A DNA stretch of 50,720 nt from Candidatus Anaerobutyricum avicola. Lineage in GTDB: Bacteria > Bacillota > Clostridia > Lachnospirales > Lachnospiraceae. A model generated the notes under the pieces. The model did no database searches, was not told the DNA's origin, and saw only the letters and a list, made by a program, of their open reading frames with translations. The stretch lies in contig DXGQ01000004.1 in the NCBI GenBank assembly GCA_019113845.1, forward strand, positions 1-50,720, read 5' to 3'. A program made the translations under genes and the position numbers. The first letter of the stretch is position 1; each line of letters starts with the position of its first letter. Shown one piece after another: positions 31,520 through 41,111 of the stretch.

Positions 31520-31918
31520 TTAAAACATACTCTCAATCAGCTCATCCATTTCCCGGATCAGCTCCCGGATCTCTCCGATGTAACTGTCGATCCGGGCGAT
31601 ATTTTCCTGGATTCCACTGATCTGCCCACTCAGCTCTTTCTGCTTTTCATCCTTTTTATCTTCCTCCACATCAGACAGATTCAACGGCGAAAAATATTTT
31701 CGGATGTCCTTCTGCTCCACATGCTGGAATAAGGTCTTATCCCGCTGCTCTTTCTCAATCTTTAACTGAAGAATCTGATTCTCATAATCATCTCTTTTTT
31801 CTGTAAGATACATCATCTCTTTTGACAAATGTTTCTTCATCTTCTCATTAAATTCTTCCAGACGGTCTTTTAAGACAGGATTTTGGTAAGATTCCGTATG
31901 CTTTTTCTTTGCACTCAT
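31520..31918 (-). CDS. Hypothetical coiled-coil protein
   Basis: The 132-residue, strongly charged protein is almost wholly helical. Two coiled-coil stretches (about 18-65 and 85-130) are split by a short IRKYFSPLNLSDVEED segment. There is no membrane segment or known motif. It is cytoplasmic by composition. A weak ribosome site (GAGGTG) lies before the ATG. It sits between argS and rsmG. Its function is unknown. Confidence 0.6.
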   Translation of the reverse strand: MSAKKKHTESYQNPVLKDRLEEFNEKMKKHLSKEMMYLTEKRDDYENQILQLKIEKEQRDKTLFQHVEQKDIRKYFSPLNLSDVEEDKKDEKQKELSGQISGIQENIARIDSYIGEIRELIREMDELIESMF

Positions 31919-32021
31919 CTATCTTGTCACCTCTTTTGACGTACACTGGCTCAGAAAGGCTCTTTACCGCCAGGTAAATCTTGCTTTCTAAACGCACGTT
32001 TTCATCACTGCTTTTTCCAAT

Positions 32022-32738
32022 CTACAGTGGACTTCTGGAAGGGATTCCAGCCTTTCGCGGGTATGCTTTCGAGGTTCCTTTACATTTTTTTATCTTAATA
32101 AGTACTCTCAGGGAATCCTCACCCGGAAGCTGGAACTCATCCACCTTCACAATTTTACTTCCCAGCGCCTTCATGCAGGAATCACTGTTTTCTATCTCTT
32201 CCAGCCCTTTCCCTGCTTTATAGGAAATAAAAAATCCATTTACCTTCACAAAAGGAATGCAGTATTCGCTCAATGTGCTTAAATTGGCGACAGCTCTCGA
32301 TACAGCCAGATCAAAACCGGCCCGGTACTCCGGCAAGCGGGCGGCATCCTCTGCTCTCCCATGTACTGCCTGTACATCCGTAAGTTCAAGCTGCTTCCTC
32401 ACCTCATCCAGAAACTTTACCCTCTTATTGAGGGAGTCCAATAAGATAACTTCAATATGAGGATAGGAGATCTTGATCGGAATCCCCGGAAATCCTGCAC
32501 CGGTTCCCACATCGATCATCCGGTGTACAGACTGCATATCCATCACTCTGCCGCACGTGAGACTGTCTACAAAATGTTTCTCAATGACCTCGTCTTCCTC
32601 CGTGATGGAGGTGAGATTCATCACTTTATTTTTTTCAAGAAGAAGGTGATAAAACTGTTCAAACTGTCCAAGCTGCTTCTCGTCCAGAAAAACGCCGATA
32701 TCCTCCGCCCTCTTCTTTAATTTTTCTCTGAAATTCAT
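32022..32738 (-). CDS. rsmG: 16S rRNA (guanine527-N7)-methyltransferase RsmG
   Basis: The 238-residue methyltransferase has motif I IDVGTGAGFPGIPIKI and the acidic loop VILLDSLNKR, both used to bind S-adenosylmethionine, then VSRAVANL and the usual C-terminal YPRKAGIPSRSPL. It adds a methyl group to G527 (E. coli numbering) of 16S rRNA. The ATG at 32738 lies seven bases after the mnmG stop; the preceding frame extension would overlap mnmG. Co-transcription with mnmG is typical. Confidence 0.93.
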   Translation of the reverse strand: MNFREKLKKRAEDIGVFLDEKQLGQFEQFYHLLLEKNKVMNLTSITEEDEVIEKHFVDSLTCGRVMDMQSVHRMIDVGTGAGFPGIPIKISYPHIEVILLDSLNKRVKFLDEVRKQLELTDVQAVHGRAEDAARLPEYRAGFDLAVSRAVANLSTLSEYCIPFVKVNGFFISYKAGKGLEEIENSDSCMKALGSKIVKVDEFQLPGEDSLRVLIKIKKCKGTSKAYPRKAGIPSRSPL

Positions 32739-32745
32739 CCTGCTG

Positions 32746-34635
32746 TTATCCTCTCTTCTGTCGTCGCAGCTGCTCCATATACACCAGCAGCACAGAAATA
32801 TCTGACGGTGATACTCCCGAAATCCGGGACGCCTGCCCGATAGAATGCGGGCGGATGTCATTGAGTTTCTGCACAGCCTCTTTCCGGAGGTTATGTACCT
32901 CCTCGTACACGATATCTTCCGGAATCAGCTTGTTCTCCATCTTCTTAAACTGCTCCACCTGCTTCATCTGCCGGGAAATGTATCCCTCATACTTGAGATT
33001 GATGTTCACCTGCTCGATCACGTCTTCTGGCAAAGGTTTTCTGTCCGGATCCAGCTCTTCCAGAACTTCATAATTAAGTTCCGGTCTCTTGATCAGCTCT
33101 GCCAGCGTTGCCGCATTTTTTAAAGGAGTGCTTCCGTTTCGTTCCAGAACCTCCTGAACCTTCCTTCCGGCTCCAAGATGAACCTCCTTTACCCGGGCGG
33201 TCTCCTTCTCGATCAGCTTTCTCTTTTCGCAGAATTTATCATATCTATCTTTATCAATAAGTCCGATCTCATATCCGATCGGCGTCAGACGCTGGTCGGC
33301 GTTATCCTGTCTCAACAGAAGACGGTACTCCGCTCTTGACGTCATCATCCGATAAGGTTCATGATTTTCCTTTGTCACCAGATCATCAATGAGAACCCCG
33401 ATATACGCCTGGGACCGGTCCAGGATCACTGGTTCTTTTCCCTGGCATTTTCTCGCCGCATTGATGCCGGCAACAAGCCCCTGTGCCGCTGCCTCCTCAT
33501 AACCGGAACTTCCGTTAAACTGACCTCCACTGAACAGACCGCTGATATTTTTAAATTCCAGCGAGAGTCTCAACTGATTTGGATTGATACAGTCATACTC
33601 TATGGCGTAGGCATTTCGGATGATCTTTACATTTTCCAGTCCCCGCACCGTCCGGTACATGGCATACTGTACATCTTCCGGCAGAGAGCTGCTCATGCCT
33701 CCCACATACATTTCGTTGGTGTACTCTCCTTCCGGCTCAATAAAAAGCTGATGCCGGTTTTTATCAGCAAAACGCACCACTTTATCCTCAATGGATGGAC
33801 AATACCGCGGACCGGTTCCCTCGATCACACCGGAGTACAGCGGAGAACGGTCCAGATTCTCCCGGATGATCTTGTGTGTTTCTTCATTCGTGTACGTCAG
33901 CCAGCAGGAGATCTGCTCTCTCTTTATATCTTCCTCGGTATTTGTAAAACTGAACGGCACAATCTTTTCATCCCCGAACTGCTCTTCCATAACAGAAAAG
34001 TCAACAGAGCGTTTGTCGATCCGCGCCGGGGTACCTGTCTTAAACCGGTAAAGTTCCACTCCGTTCTCTGCCAGCGACTGACTCAGATGGTTGGCTGCCT
34101 GCAATCCGTTTGGTCCTGTGTATTCCACCACATCTCCATACAGGCATCTCGCTTTCAGATAAGTTCCCGTGGCAAGTACCACCGCCTTCGCGTGATAGAT
34201 CGCACCAGAAAATGTTTTGACACCCCGGATACTCCCCTCTTCCACGATAAGCTCCGTCACCTCGCCCTGCCGCAGAGTCAGATGCTCCGTATTTTGCAAA
34301 GTGTAGCGCATGGAGATGGAATATGCATCCTTATCCGCCTGCGCCCGCAGCGAATGGACCGCCGGTCCCTTGGATTTGTTAAGCATCTTGGACTGGATGT
34401 AATTTTTATCAATATTTTTTCCCATCTCACCGCCCAGAGCATCGATCTCTCTCACCAGGTGTCCCTTGGAACTGCCCCCGATATTCGGATTGCAGGGCAT
34501 CAGTGCCACACTGTTCATGCTCACAGTAAAGATAATGGTTTCACAGCCGAGCCTTGCCGCCGCCAGAGCAGCTTCGCAACCGGCATGTCCTGCTCCCACC
34601 ACGATGACGTCATAATATTCTTCTACAACTTTCAT
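32746..34635 (-). CDS. mnmG: tRNA modification enzyme MnmG (GidA)
   Basis: The 629-residue flavoprotein opens with the FAD-binding fold [19 protein letters not shown] and carries the family blocks [18 protein letters not shown] and [12 protein letters not shown]. With MnmE it builds the carboxymethylaminomethyl group on U34 of certain tRNAs. Full length for the family, with the C-terminal helical domain that contacts MnmE. It follows mnmE by about 55 bases in the same direction. AGGAAG stands just before its ATG. Confidence 0.95.
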   Translation of the reverse strand: MKVVEEYYDVIVVGAGHAGCEAALAAARLGCETIIFTVSMNSVALMPCNPNIGGSSKGHLVREIDALGGEMGKNIDKNYIQSKMLNKSKGPAVHSLRAQADKDAYSISMRYTLQNTEHLTLRQGEVTELIVEEGSIRGVKTFSGAIYHAKAVVLATGTYLKARCLYGDVVEYTGPNGLQAANHLSQSLAENGVELYRFKTGTPARIDKRSVDFSVMEEQFGDEKIVPFSFTNTEEDIKREQISCWLTYTNEETHKIIRENLDRSPLYSGVIEGTGPRYCPSIEDKVVRFADKNRHQLFIEPEGEYTNEMYVGGMSSSLPEDVQYAMYRTVRGLENVKIIRNAYAIEYDCINPNQLRLSLEFKNISGLFSGGQFNGSSGYEEAAAQGLVAGINAARKCQGKEPVILDRSQAYIGVLIDDLVTKENHEPYRMMTSRAEYRLLLRQDNADQRLTPIGYEIGLIDKDRYDKFCEKRKLIEKETARVKEVHLGAGRKVQEVLERNGSTPLKNAATLAELIKRPELNYEVLEELDPDRKPLPEDVIEQVNINLKYEGYISRQMKQVEQFKKMENKLIPEDIVYEEVHNLRKEAVQKLNDIRPHSIGQASRISGVSPSDISVLLVYMEQLRRQKRG

Positions 34636-34689
34636 GCATTCTTCCTCATTTTCTCTGTCTGCCGGAGTCGATAATACAAAAGACCCCTC

Positions 34690-36144
34690 TTACTTTCCGG
34701 TACAGAATCTTGAAAAAATCTCATTCACCAGATCTTCTCCCACAGCTTCCCCTGTGATCAGTCCCAGTTTTTCGTAGGCATCCATCAGGTCGATCGTCAG
34801 AAAATCTTCCGGCATGGCATTTTCAATACTCTCCTTCACACACTGAAAACTGTGCAATGCTTCATCCAGAGCATTTTTATGCCGGGCATTCGTAATATAC
34901 ATTTCCTGATTCGCATCTATTTTACCATGAAACATCATTTTTTTTAACTCTGCGATAAAAGTATCCATGCCCTGATGATACTTGGCCGATATGGCGATCA
35001 CCGGATCATCGGCATCCGCATATTTCCGGATACAGGATACCGTCTGCTCCCAGCGGTCTTCCACATCCGGGACCACATCTCCCGATAAACCGGGATTGTT
35101 TTCTTCCACATTTTTTTTACTCAGATCAGACTTATTTAAGAGCAGCATTTTTTTCCTGCCCCGGATCTGCTCAAGAATCTCAAAGTCTTCTTTTGAGAGA
35201 GGCTCCGAGGTGTCTGCCACGAACAATATGATATCGGCGCTGTCCATCTCTTTTCTGGCCTTCTCTACTCCGATCTTCTCCACAGCATCTTCCGTATCCC
35301 GGATTCCGGCAGTATCAATGATATTTAAGGTAATCCCGTCAATGGTCACAGACTCCTCCAACGTGTCTCTTGTCGTTCCGGCGATCTCCGTGACGATCGC
35401 CCTCTCCTCTCCCAGAAGGGCATTCAAAAAAGAGGACTTTCCCGCATTTGGCTTACCCACAATGCAGGTACGGATACCTTCGGCGATGTATCTTCCGTCA
35501 TCGTAAGAATCCAGCATTTTCTTTGTACTATCCGCCCACTCTTTTACCATGGGATACAACCTCTCCTCATACCCGTCCAGACTGATATGCTCCGGGTCAT
35601 CCAGAGCGGATTCAATATAGGCGACCTGATAAAGCACCTCTTCCCGGATTTTTTTTATTTTGTCAGAAAGGCCTCCCTTTAACTGAGAAATGGAATTCTT
35701 TCTTGCCAGCTCATTTCTTGATTCGATCAGATCCATGACGGCCTCGGCCTGCGACAAATCGATCCTTCCATTTAAGAAAGCTCTTTTTGTAAACTCACCC
35801 GGCTCTGCCGGTCTTGCTCCCTCGCGGATGACCAGATTCAGAACCCGATAGACCACGGACACTCCTCCGTGACAGTCGATCTCCACCACATCTTCTCTCG
35901 TATAACTGTGGGGAGCCTTCATGATGATGACGATACATTCGTCAACTACCGTATCCCCATCCCTGATATTGCCATAGTATACGTGATGGCTCTCCAGGGA
36001 TGCAACGTCTTTCTTCTTATTATAAGGCTCAAAAATCTTTTCCAGGATCCGCATGGAGTCCTCTCCGCTGATTCGGATGATGCCGATACCCGCATTGGAG
36101 ACGGCTGTGGCGATCGCAGCGATGGTATCAAACTCATTTATCAT
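34690..36144 (-). CDS. mnmE: tRNA modification GTPase MnmE (TrmE)
   Basis: The 484-residue protein has an N-terminal tetrahydrofolate-binding domain (1-120), a helical middle and an inserted GTPase with G1 GKPNAGKSS, G2 GTTRDT, G3 DTAGI and G4 NKSD. It ends FCTGK, a form of the conserved FCxGK whose cysteine is needed for tRNA modification. It acts with MnmG. The ATG at 36144 has GGAG upstream; an ATG at 36159 lacks one. A terminator separates it from jag. Confidence 0.94.
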   Translation of the reverse strand: MINEFDTIAAIATAVSNAGIGIIRISGEDSMRILEKIFEPYNKKKDVASLESHHVYYGNIRDGDTVVDECIVIIMKAPHSYTREDVVEIDCHGGVSVVYRVLNLVIREGARPAEPGEFTKRAFLNGRIDLSQAEAVMDLIESRNELARKNSISQLKGGLSDKIKKIREEVLYQVAYIESALDDPEHISLDGYEERLYPMVKEWADSTKKMLDSYDDGRYIAEGIRTCIVGKPNAGKSSFLNALLGEERAIVTEIAGTTRDTLEESVTIDGITLNIIDTAGIRDTEDAVEKIGVEKARKEMDSADIILFVADTSEPLSKEDFEILEQIRGRKKMLLLNKSDLSKKNVEENNPGLSGDVVPDVEDRWEQTVSCIRKYADADDPVIAISAKYHQGMDTFIAELKKMMFHGKIDANQEMYITNARHKNALDEALHSFQCVKESIENAMPEDFLTIDLMDAYEKLGLITGEAVGEDLVNEIFSRFCTGK

Positions 36145-36160
36145 AAATTTTCGCTCCATT

Positions 36161-36205
36161 CAAAAATAGGATGTTTAAAAAATCCAGAGGAATCTTTAAA
36201 CATCC
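36161..36205 (-). terminator. Terminator after jag
   Basis: GGATGTTTAAA (36169-36179) pairs perfectly with TTTAAACATCC (36195-36205). On the minus strand TATTTTTG follows. It splits the rpmH-jag transcript from mnmE. Confidence 0.8.
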
Positions 36206-36211
36206 TTATTA

Positions 36212-36844
36212 TTATCTGTCTTTTTTTAACATAATCACAACTCTGCGATATGGTTCTTCCCCTTCGCTTCTTGTGCACACGTATCTGTCATTCTGCAATG
36301 CAGAGTGAATCACTCTTCTCTCGTATGGGTTCATCGGCTCAAGAGAAACCGGTTTCTTCGTTCTCTTTACCGTGTAGGCGATTTTTTTCGCCAGCTTCTC
36401 CAGCGTCGCCTTTCTTCTCTCACGGTAATTTTCGGTATCCAGCTTAACACGAATGTAAGCATCGCCCTCTTTATTGACGAAGAGACTGATGAGATACTGC
36501 AGCGCATCCAGTGTCTGTCCCCGTTTGCCGATCAGAATTCCCATGTCCGGACCGGACAGGTCAATGTTCATCACATTGTCCTCTTCATTAAACTTGATGG
36601 AAACTACAGTCTCCACCTTCATAGCGGAGAATAATTCGTCGCAGAACTCCTGCGTTCTCTCCACGAGAGACTTCTTTAATGTCACCCGAATGACCGCCGG
36701 CTTCACATTAAAGATTCCAAGAAAACCCGAGCTTCCCTCTTCCACTACTTCATAGTTTAACTTATCACTGGTAACTCCAAGCTCAACACTGGCCGCCGTA
36801 ATAGCATCTTCTACGGTTTTGCCTTTAAATTCCATAACGTCCAC
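36212..36844 (-). CDS. jag: RNA-binding protein Jag (KhpB/EloR)
   Basis: The 210-residue protein has a Jag N-terminal domain (1-50), a KH domain with IGKRGQTLDALQYL (about 105-120) and an R3H domain with ERRVIHSAL near 180. Homologues act with KhpA in RNA binding and control of cell elongation and division. A GTG at 36844, nine bases after GGAGG and overlapping the yidC stop (TAGTG), fits better than the ATG nine bases later. Confidence 0.9.
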   Translation of the reverse strand: MDVMEFKGKTVEDAITAASVELGVTSDKLNYEVVEEGSSGFLGIFNVKPAVIRVTLKKSLVERTQEFCDELFSAMKVETVVSIKFNEEDNVMNIDLSGPDMGILIGKRGQTLDALQYLISLFVNKEGDAYIRVKLDTENYRERRKATLEKLAKKIAYTVKRTKKPVSLEPMNPYERRVIHSALQNDRYVCTRSEGEEPYRRVVIMLKKDR

Positions 36845-38106
36845 TACTTTTTACCTCCCCCGGTATTCTGCTTTTTTTCATATTGAGATACCAGATAGGC
36901 CTTCTTCCCAATCTCGCCCAGTTTATCTATGTCAACATTCTGCACATCGGCAGCATTTTTTGAACCACCCGGCATCTTCTTCAGATTCATGGTTGCCACA
37001 TCCGTGATCGTTCTTCCGGAAGCACTCTGCTGTCCGGAACCATCCGCCTCTCCTGCGGCTCCGGTCAGTCTCTCCATCAGGGTCTTTTTCCCTTTGGCTT
37101 TCTTCTTGGCCGCCTTCTTCCGGTTCTTCTCGATCATCTTCTCGATGTCAGCGTGTTCTATATATTTATTGACAACGATCTGCTGTATACACATAAACAG
37201 AGCACTGGTCGCCCAGTAAAGACCCATACCGGCCGGAGCTACCAGACAGAAGTAAAATGACATCAAAGGCATCATGATCGACATGCTCTTTGTCATTCCG
37301 GCTGCCGGATTATCTTTTCCCATATCCGGCTGTTTCATGGTCTTTGTCGACAGGAACTGGAATAAAGCCGCGCAGATCGGAATCAGCAGATAAATGGACA
37401 GCCGGAACCCCGGTGCCTGCGCTACGTTGATACCGAAAGCAAAATTATTGATACCGGCCACCTGCTGATGCACATTCGCAATCACATTGGAAATCGAAGG
37501 CATCGCGTCAGCCAGCTGATTCCAGGCGTCAGCTGTAAAATAGTTCAGCACATCGATCACCTGATTCGCTGTGGCGTCCCCCGGCAGCTCTGTAATATAG
37601 GAGGAGTTCACTCCATCCGCGATCTTGTTAATGGTATCCACATAGCCGCTCTGCTGCTGGATCGCAGTTACGGCACTCATATAAATGCTCTTTACCTGCG
37701 GGATATAGGCAGGCACATTACGTACAACATTAAAAAATGCGAGGAAGATCGGGAACTGGATCAAAAGCTGTGCGCATCCTCCCGTCGGACCGGTACCGTA
37801 CTTATCATATACGGCCTGAATCTCCTCATTCTGCTTCATCATGGAAGCCTGGTCCTTCTTATTACGATACTTTTTCTGAATCTTTGTGATCTCAGGCTGC
37901 ATGACCTGATTGATCTTCATGAACTTCTGCTGTTTGATCGTCAGCGGAAACATGAGCAACCGCACAAACACGGTAAATATAATGATACTTAATCCGATAT
38001 TCTGAATGCCTGCAAAATCGAGCAATCGGAATATAATATCAATGACGTACCCCAGCAGAGTGGATATCCACCCGATGACCGGAGTTGACGACTGCGTCAA
38101 TAGCAT
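36844..38106 (-). CDS. yidC: Membrane protein insertase YidC (OxaA)
   Basis: The 420-residue protein has the five-helix YidC core: first helix after LLGYVIDIIFRLLDF, the cytoplasmic coiled-coil loop (KFMKINQVMQPEITKIQKKY), and the late helices with GMGLYWATSALFMCIQQIV. A lysine-rich tail (from about 320) may contact the ribosome. It inserts proteins into the membrane alone or with SecYEG. The extended loop around residues 130-215 is long and specific to Clostridia. AAGGAGG precedes the ATG. Confidence 0.94.
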   Translation of the reverse strand: MLLTQSSTPVIGWISTLLGYVIDIIFRLLDFAGIQNIGLSIIIFTVFVRLLMFPLTIKQQKFMKINQVMQPEITKIQKKYRNKKDQASMMKQNEEIQAVYDKYGTGPTGGCAQLLIQFPIFLAFFNVVRNVPAYIPQVKSIYMSAVTAIQQQSGYVDTINKIADGVNSSYITELPGDATANQVIDVLNYFTADAWNQLADAMPSISNVIANVHQQVAGINNFAFGINVAQAPGFRLSIYLLIPICAALFQFLSTKTMKQPDMGKDNPAAGMTKSMSIMMPLMSFYFCLVAPAGMGLYWATSALFMCIQQIVVNKYIEHADIEKMIEKNRKKAAKKKAKGKKTLMERLTGAAGEADGSGQQSASGRTITDVATMNLKKMPGGSKNAADVQNVDIDKLGEIGKKAYLVSQYEKKQNTGGGKK

Positions 38107-38121
38107 ACTTTTCCTCCTTAA

Positions 38122-38334
38122 TTATGGAACCGGATCATACCCGCCTTTTGCAAAAGGATTACAGCGCAGTATCCGCCATATGGCCAAGAGACCGCCTTTT
38201 AATGCCCCGTACTTCCCGATAGCCTCGATGGCATACTGTGAACAGGTCGGAGTATAAATGCAAGTTGCTCTCCCTTTAAGAGCAGACAGATATTTCTGAT
38301 AAAACTCAATACTTTTAATTAAAATTGTTTTCAT
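38122..38334 (-). CDS. yidD: Membrane protein insertion efficiency factor YidD
   Basis: The 70-residue protein has the YidD signature [19 protein letters not shown], then [14 protein letters not shown] at its end. It lies at the inner face of the membrane and helps YidC. It overlaps the end of rnpA by 20 bases and is followed by yidC after 15 bases. Confidence 0.94.
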   Translation of the reverse strand: MKTILIKSIEFYQKYLSALKGRATCIYTPTCSQYAIEAIGKYGALKGGLLAIWRILRCNPFAKGGYDPVP

Positions 38335-38680
38335 TTGAAATCTCTTCCAGTAAATGATGCTGTTTCAACAAATGTATGATGGCACTTTCAAATCTTCTAT
38401 ATACGGAATCTTTAGCTGCTTTTCGTGCCACGATCACAATATCATAACCCTGACGGACGTCTTCCCAATGAAGACGCATAATCTCCCGAATTACTCTTGT
38501 CACTCTGTGTCTTATGATACTGTTTCCAACTTTTTTGCTGACAGATATCCCAATCCGGTTATATGGCAGACCGTTCTCCCGGATAATCATAACAAAACAA
38601 CGATTCACCTTTGATAAACCGCTGCGATACACCGATTGGAACTCTCTGTTCTTTTTTAAAGACTGAAATTTACTTCGCAA
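38315..38680 (-). CDS. rnpA: Ribonuclease P protein component
   Basis: The 121-residue basic protein starts from TTG (38680) after AAAGGTGAG. It has the RNase P protein motif block [23 protein letters not shown] that binds the RNase P RNA. It helps cut the 5' leader from pre-tRNAs. It follows rpmH with a small hairpin between, as in most bacteria, and overlaps yidD. Confidence 0.93.
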   Translation of the reverse strand: MRSKFQSLKKNREFQSVYRSGLSKVNRCFVMIIRENGLPYNRIGISVSKKVGNSIIRHRVTRVIREIMRLHWEDVRQGYDIVIVARKAAKDSVYRRFESAIIHLLKQHHLLEEISNENNFN

Positions 38681-38708
38681 ACTTTCTCACCTTTCCAAAG
38701 TAAACAAA

Positions 38709-38740
38709 TGAGAAAAGAAAAGGCCACATGACTGCGACCT
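38709..38740 (-). terminator. Weak attenuator hairpin between rpmH and rnpA
   Basis: AGGTCGCA pairs with TGTGGCCT (two G-U pairs, loop GTCA; plus-strand 38721-38740), then TTTCTTTTC. The 5' arm overlaps the rpmH stop codon. It probably lets only part of the transcription reach rnpA. Confidence 0.55.
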
Positions 38741-38873
38741 AAGCTGACAATTTATTTCTTCCTTTTGCTCTTCTTCTGGCTAATACCTTTCTGCCATTAG
38801 CAGTGCTCATTCTCTTTCTGAAACCATGAACTTTAGATCTCTGTCTCTTTTTTGGCTGATATGTCATCTTCAT
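38739..38873 (-). CDS. rpmH: 50S ribosomal protein L34
   Basis: The 44-residue, very basic protein begins [18 protein letters not shown] and continues with the family block [20 protein letters not shown]. It is full length. AAGGAGG stands upstream of the ATG. It is the first gene of the leftward run from the origin and is preceded by a strong promoter. Confidence 0.97.
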   Translation of the reverse strand: MKMTYQPKKRQRSKVHGFRKRMSTANGRKVLARRRAKGRNKLSA

Positions 38874-38944
38874 AGCGAAAGCCACCTCCTTCGATTATTC
38901 TCTCCTGTTATTTCATTTAAGTTTTGTTGAAAAACATCACACCT

Positions 38945-38973
38945 ATTATATTGAAAAAACCATATCACGTCAA
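38945..38973 (-). promoter_or_regulatory. rpmH promoter
   Basis: Minus strand TTGACG (38973-38968), 17-base spacer, TATAAT (38950-38945). Confidence 0.85.
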
Positions 38974-39037
38974 GTAAATCCTCATTATTTTTGGCATAAA
39001 ATCTGTTTTTTCGTTTTTTCCACATAATACGCAGGAC

Positions 39038-39284
39038 TTATCCACGAGTTATCCACAATTTGTGCATAACCTGTGCATAACTTTGGAAATATACACATTT
39101 TTCTTTGGATTTATGGATGACAGCAAGGAAAATCCTTCATTTTTCGATTGTGTATAAGTGCACAAAAGTTATCCACAATCCACATTTTTCTTTTTTTATC
39201 CATTTTTTCTCATATTTTTTCCACTTATCCACAATAAGTTATCCACATTTTCTAATTGAAAAAACATCTGCTTTGTTATACACT
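39038..39284. other. oriC: oriC upstream DnaA-box cluster (rpmH-dnaA)
   Basis: DnaA boxes matching TTATNCACA or its inverse start at 39038 (one mismatch), 39049, 39061, 39072, 39149, 39169, 39225, 39239 and 39276 (last base differs). The region is A+T-rich and has no gene. Together with the cluster after dnaA it forms a two-part origin. Confidence 0.9.
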
Positions 39285-39352
39285 TATACTTACACACTTC
39301 TGCCGGAATACATTTATACTTTCGGCCCAGAAGAAAACAGCATTGCACTATA

Positions 39353-39418
39353 GGCATACCGACACAGATTTTATCTCTCATTTTTCTTCTGTTTTGAGAA
39401 AAAATGTTCCGGTATGCC
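39353..39418 (+). promoter_or_regulatory. Inverted repeat in the dnaA leader
   Basis: GGCATACCG (39353-39361) and CGGTATGCC (39410-39418) are perfect inverse copies that enclose a second, A/T-rich hairpin. The element lies 27 bases before the dnaA ATG and could fold in the mRNA or bind a dimeric regulator. Confidence 0.45.
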
Positions 39419-39445
39419 AGGATAATCGGAATGGAGTTAGAAAAT

Positions 39446-40804
39446 ATGAAAGAAAAAATCGAGGCAAACTGGCAAAAAATCTTGGACATCCTCATAAAAG
39501 AACAGGATGTCACTCAGGTTGCTGTGCATACATGGATTGAACCTCTTGTCATTCAGTCCGTCACAGATTCAACCATCACTTTTTATGTGTCCCGCGGTCC
39601 AAGAGGCATTGAATTTATCAAACACAAATATTATGACGTCCTCTTATCCATGGCCATCGAGCAGGTCACCGGACAACAGTTTGAGATTCTTTTTACGGAT
39701 TCTCCGGCCGTTCCGGACAAGGAAACCGCAACTGAAAAGAAATCTTCCAGGAAAAAAAATACTTCCGTTCCGTCAGAATACTTAGGAAACCTGAACCCAA
39801 GATACACCTTTGACACCTTCGTGGTCGGTCCGACCAACAAAATGGCGCACGCCGTGTCGGTGGCAGTGGCGGAATCACCGGGAGGTTCCTATAATCCTCT
39901 CTTCCTTTACGGAGGCGCCGGACTGGGAAAAACACACCTGATGCATTCCATTGCACATCATATCATTAATAATAGGAAGGATCTGCGCGTTTTATACGTC
40001 ACTTCCGAAAAATTTACAAACGAGTTGATCGATTCCCTGAAACATGACAAAAATAAGGAGTTTCGGGACAAATATCGAAACATTGACGTTCTGCTCATCG
40101 ACGATATTCAGTTTATTATAGGAAAAGAAAGCACACAGGAGGAGTTTTTCCATACCTTTAATGAGCTGCATGAAGCGAAAAAACAGATCGTCATCTCCTC
40201 CGATAAACATCCGAGAGAGATTTCCACACTGGAGGAACGTCTCCGCTCCCGTTTTGAATGGGGAATCACGGCAGACATCCAGCCTCCGGACTATGAAACC
40301 CGGATGGCCATCCTCAAAAAACGGGCGGAACTGGAAAACCTGGAAATCGATACCGAAGTTATGCAGTATGTGGCGACCAATATCACCTCCAATATCCGGG
40401 AACTGGAGGGCGCTCTCAATAAGATCTACGTTTTTGCCAACCTGGAGAAACGGCCGGTCACTCTCCCACTGGCGGAAGAAGCATTAAAAGATATCATCGA
40501 AACGCAGAAAGAGATCACGCCGGAACTGATCATGGAAGTGGTGGCGGAACATTATAATATCACGGTTTCCGATATTCTTTCCCGAAAGAAAAATAAGGAA
40601 ATCGCCAATCCGCGGCAGATCTGCATGTATCTGAGCAGAAAATATACCAATTCTTCCCTTCAGGCCATCGGTAAAATCATGGGAAACCGCGACCACACCA
40701 CAGTCATGCACGGTTCTGATAAGATCTCAGACCTTTTAACAAAGGATGAACAGCTGAAATCCAACATGGACATCCTGATCAAGAAGCTGAATCCGCCTAC
40801 GTAA
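39446..40804 (+). CDS. dnaA: Chromosomal replication initiator DnaA
   Basis: The 452-residue protein has all four domains: N-terminal DnaB/partner domain (1-85), linker, AAA+ domain with Walker A GGAGLGKTHL and Walker B LLIDDIQF, and C-terminal DNA-binding domain with the signature RDHTTVMHGSDKI. As ATP form it binds DnaA boxes and opens the origin. The ATG at 39446, nine bases after GGAG, is preferred over 39431. DnaA boxes lie on both sides, so it likely controls itself. Confidence 0.95.
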   Translation: MKEKIEANWQKILDILIKEQDVTQVAVHTWIEPLVIQSVTDSTITFYVSRGPRGIEFIKHKYYDVLLSMAIEQVTGQQFEILFTDSPAVPDKETATEKKSSRKKNTSVPSEYLGNLNPRYTFDTFVVGPTNKMAHAVSVAVAESPGGSYNPLFLYGGAGLGKTHLMHSIAHHIINNRKDLRVLYVTSEKFTNELIDSLKHDKNKEFRDKYRNIDVLLIDDIQFIIGKESTQEEFFHTFNELHEAKKQIVISSDKHPREISTLEERLRSRFEWGITADIQPPDYETRMAILKKRAELENLEIDTEVMQYVATNITSNIRELEGALNKIYVFANLEKRPVTLPLAEEALKDIIETQKEITPELIMEVVAEHYNITVSDILSRKKNKEIANPRQICMYLSRKYTNSSLQAIGKIMGNRDHTTVMHGSDKISDLLTKDEQLKSNMDILIKKLNPPT

Positions 40805-40810
40805 AGGCAT

Positions 40811-41028
40811 TGTGGATAAGTCTTACGCTCTTCTTTTCACAGGCAAAGCGCTCTCTTCTTATCCACATCGTATGTGCAAATACCGGTGGATACGTTGTGG
40901 ATGATATGGGGATAATTTTCATACTGTGGATAAACATTCTTGATAAAATCAGTTATCCACAGCAGTGTCCTCATAGTTATTCTTCCGGTTTTCCCCTGTT
41001 TTTATGCGGCTGTTCCCACTTATTCACA
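40811..41028. other. oriC: oriC downstream DnaA-box cluster (dnaA-dnaN)
   Basis: DnaA boxes TGTGGATAA or TTATCCACA begin at 40811, 40859, 40925 and 40953, with a weaker TGTGGATGA at 40896 and TTATTCACA at 41020. The last one is next to the trio tract. Confidence 0.9.
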
Positions 41029-41041
41029 ACTTCAACAGCCC

Positions 41042-41085
41042 CTACTACTACTACTACTGATATTATCTTATAGATATATTGATTT
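41042..41085. other. oriC: DnaA-trio tract and probable unwinding element
   Basis: Five CTA triplets in a row (41042-41056) stand 13 bases after a DnaA box and are followed by an A+T-rich stretch (41060-41085). This order, box, short GC part, trios, AT-rich DNA, is that of the basal unwinding site known from Bacillus subtilis. Confidence 0.8.
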
Positions 41086-41111
41086 TTCACCGAAAGGAGT
41101 TATACACAATC

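Noticed and set aside
33361-34674. 437-codon open frame on the plus strand
   Set aside because: It is exactly opposite mnmG, has no ribosome site and its product has no family pattern; it mirrors the codon bias of mnmG.
41042-41056. CTA microsatellite
   Set aside because: Its place between a DnaA box and AT-rich DNA in the origin makes a DnaA-trio tract the better reading.
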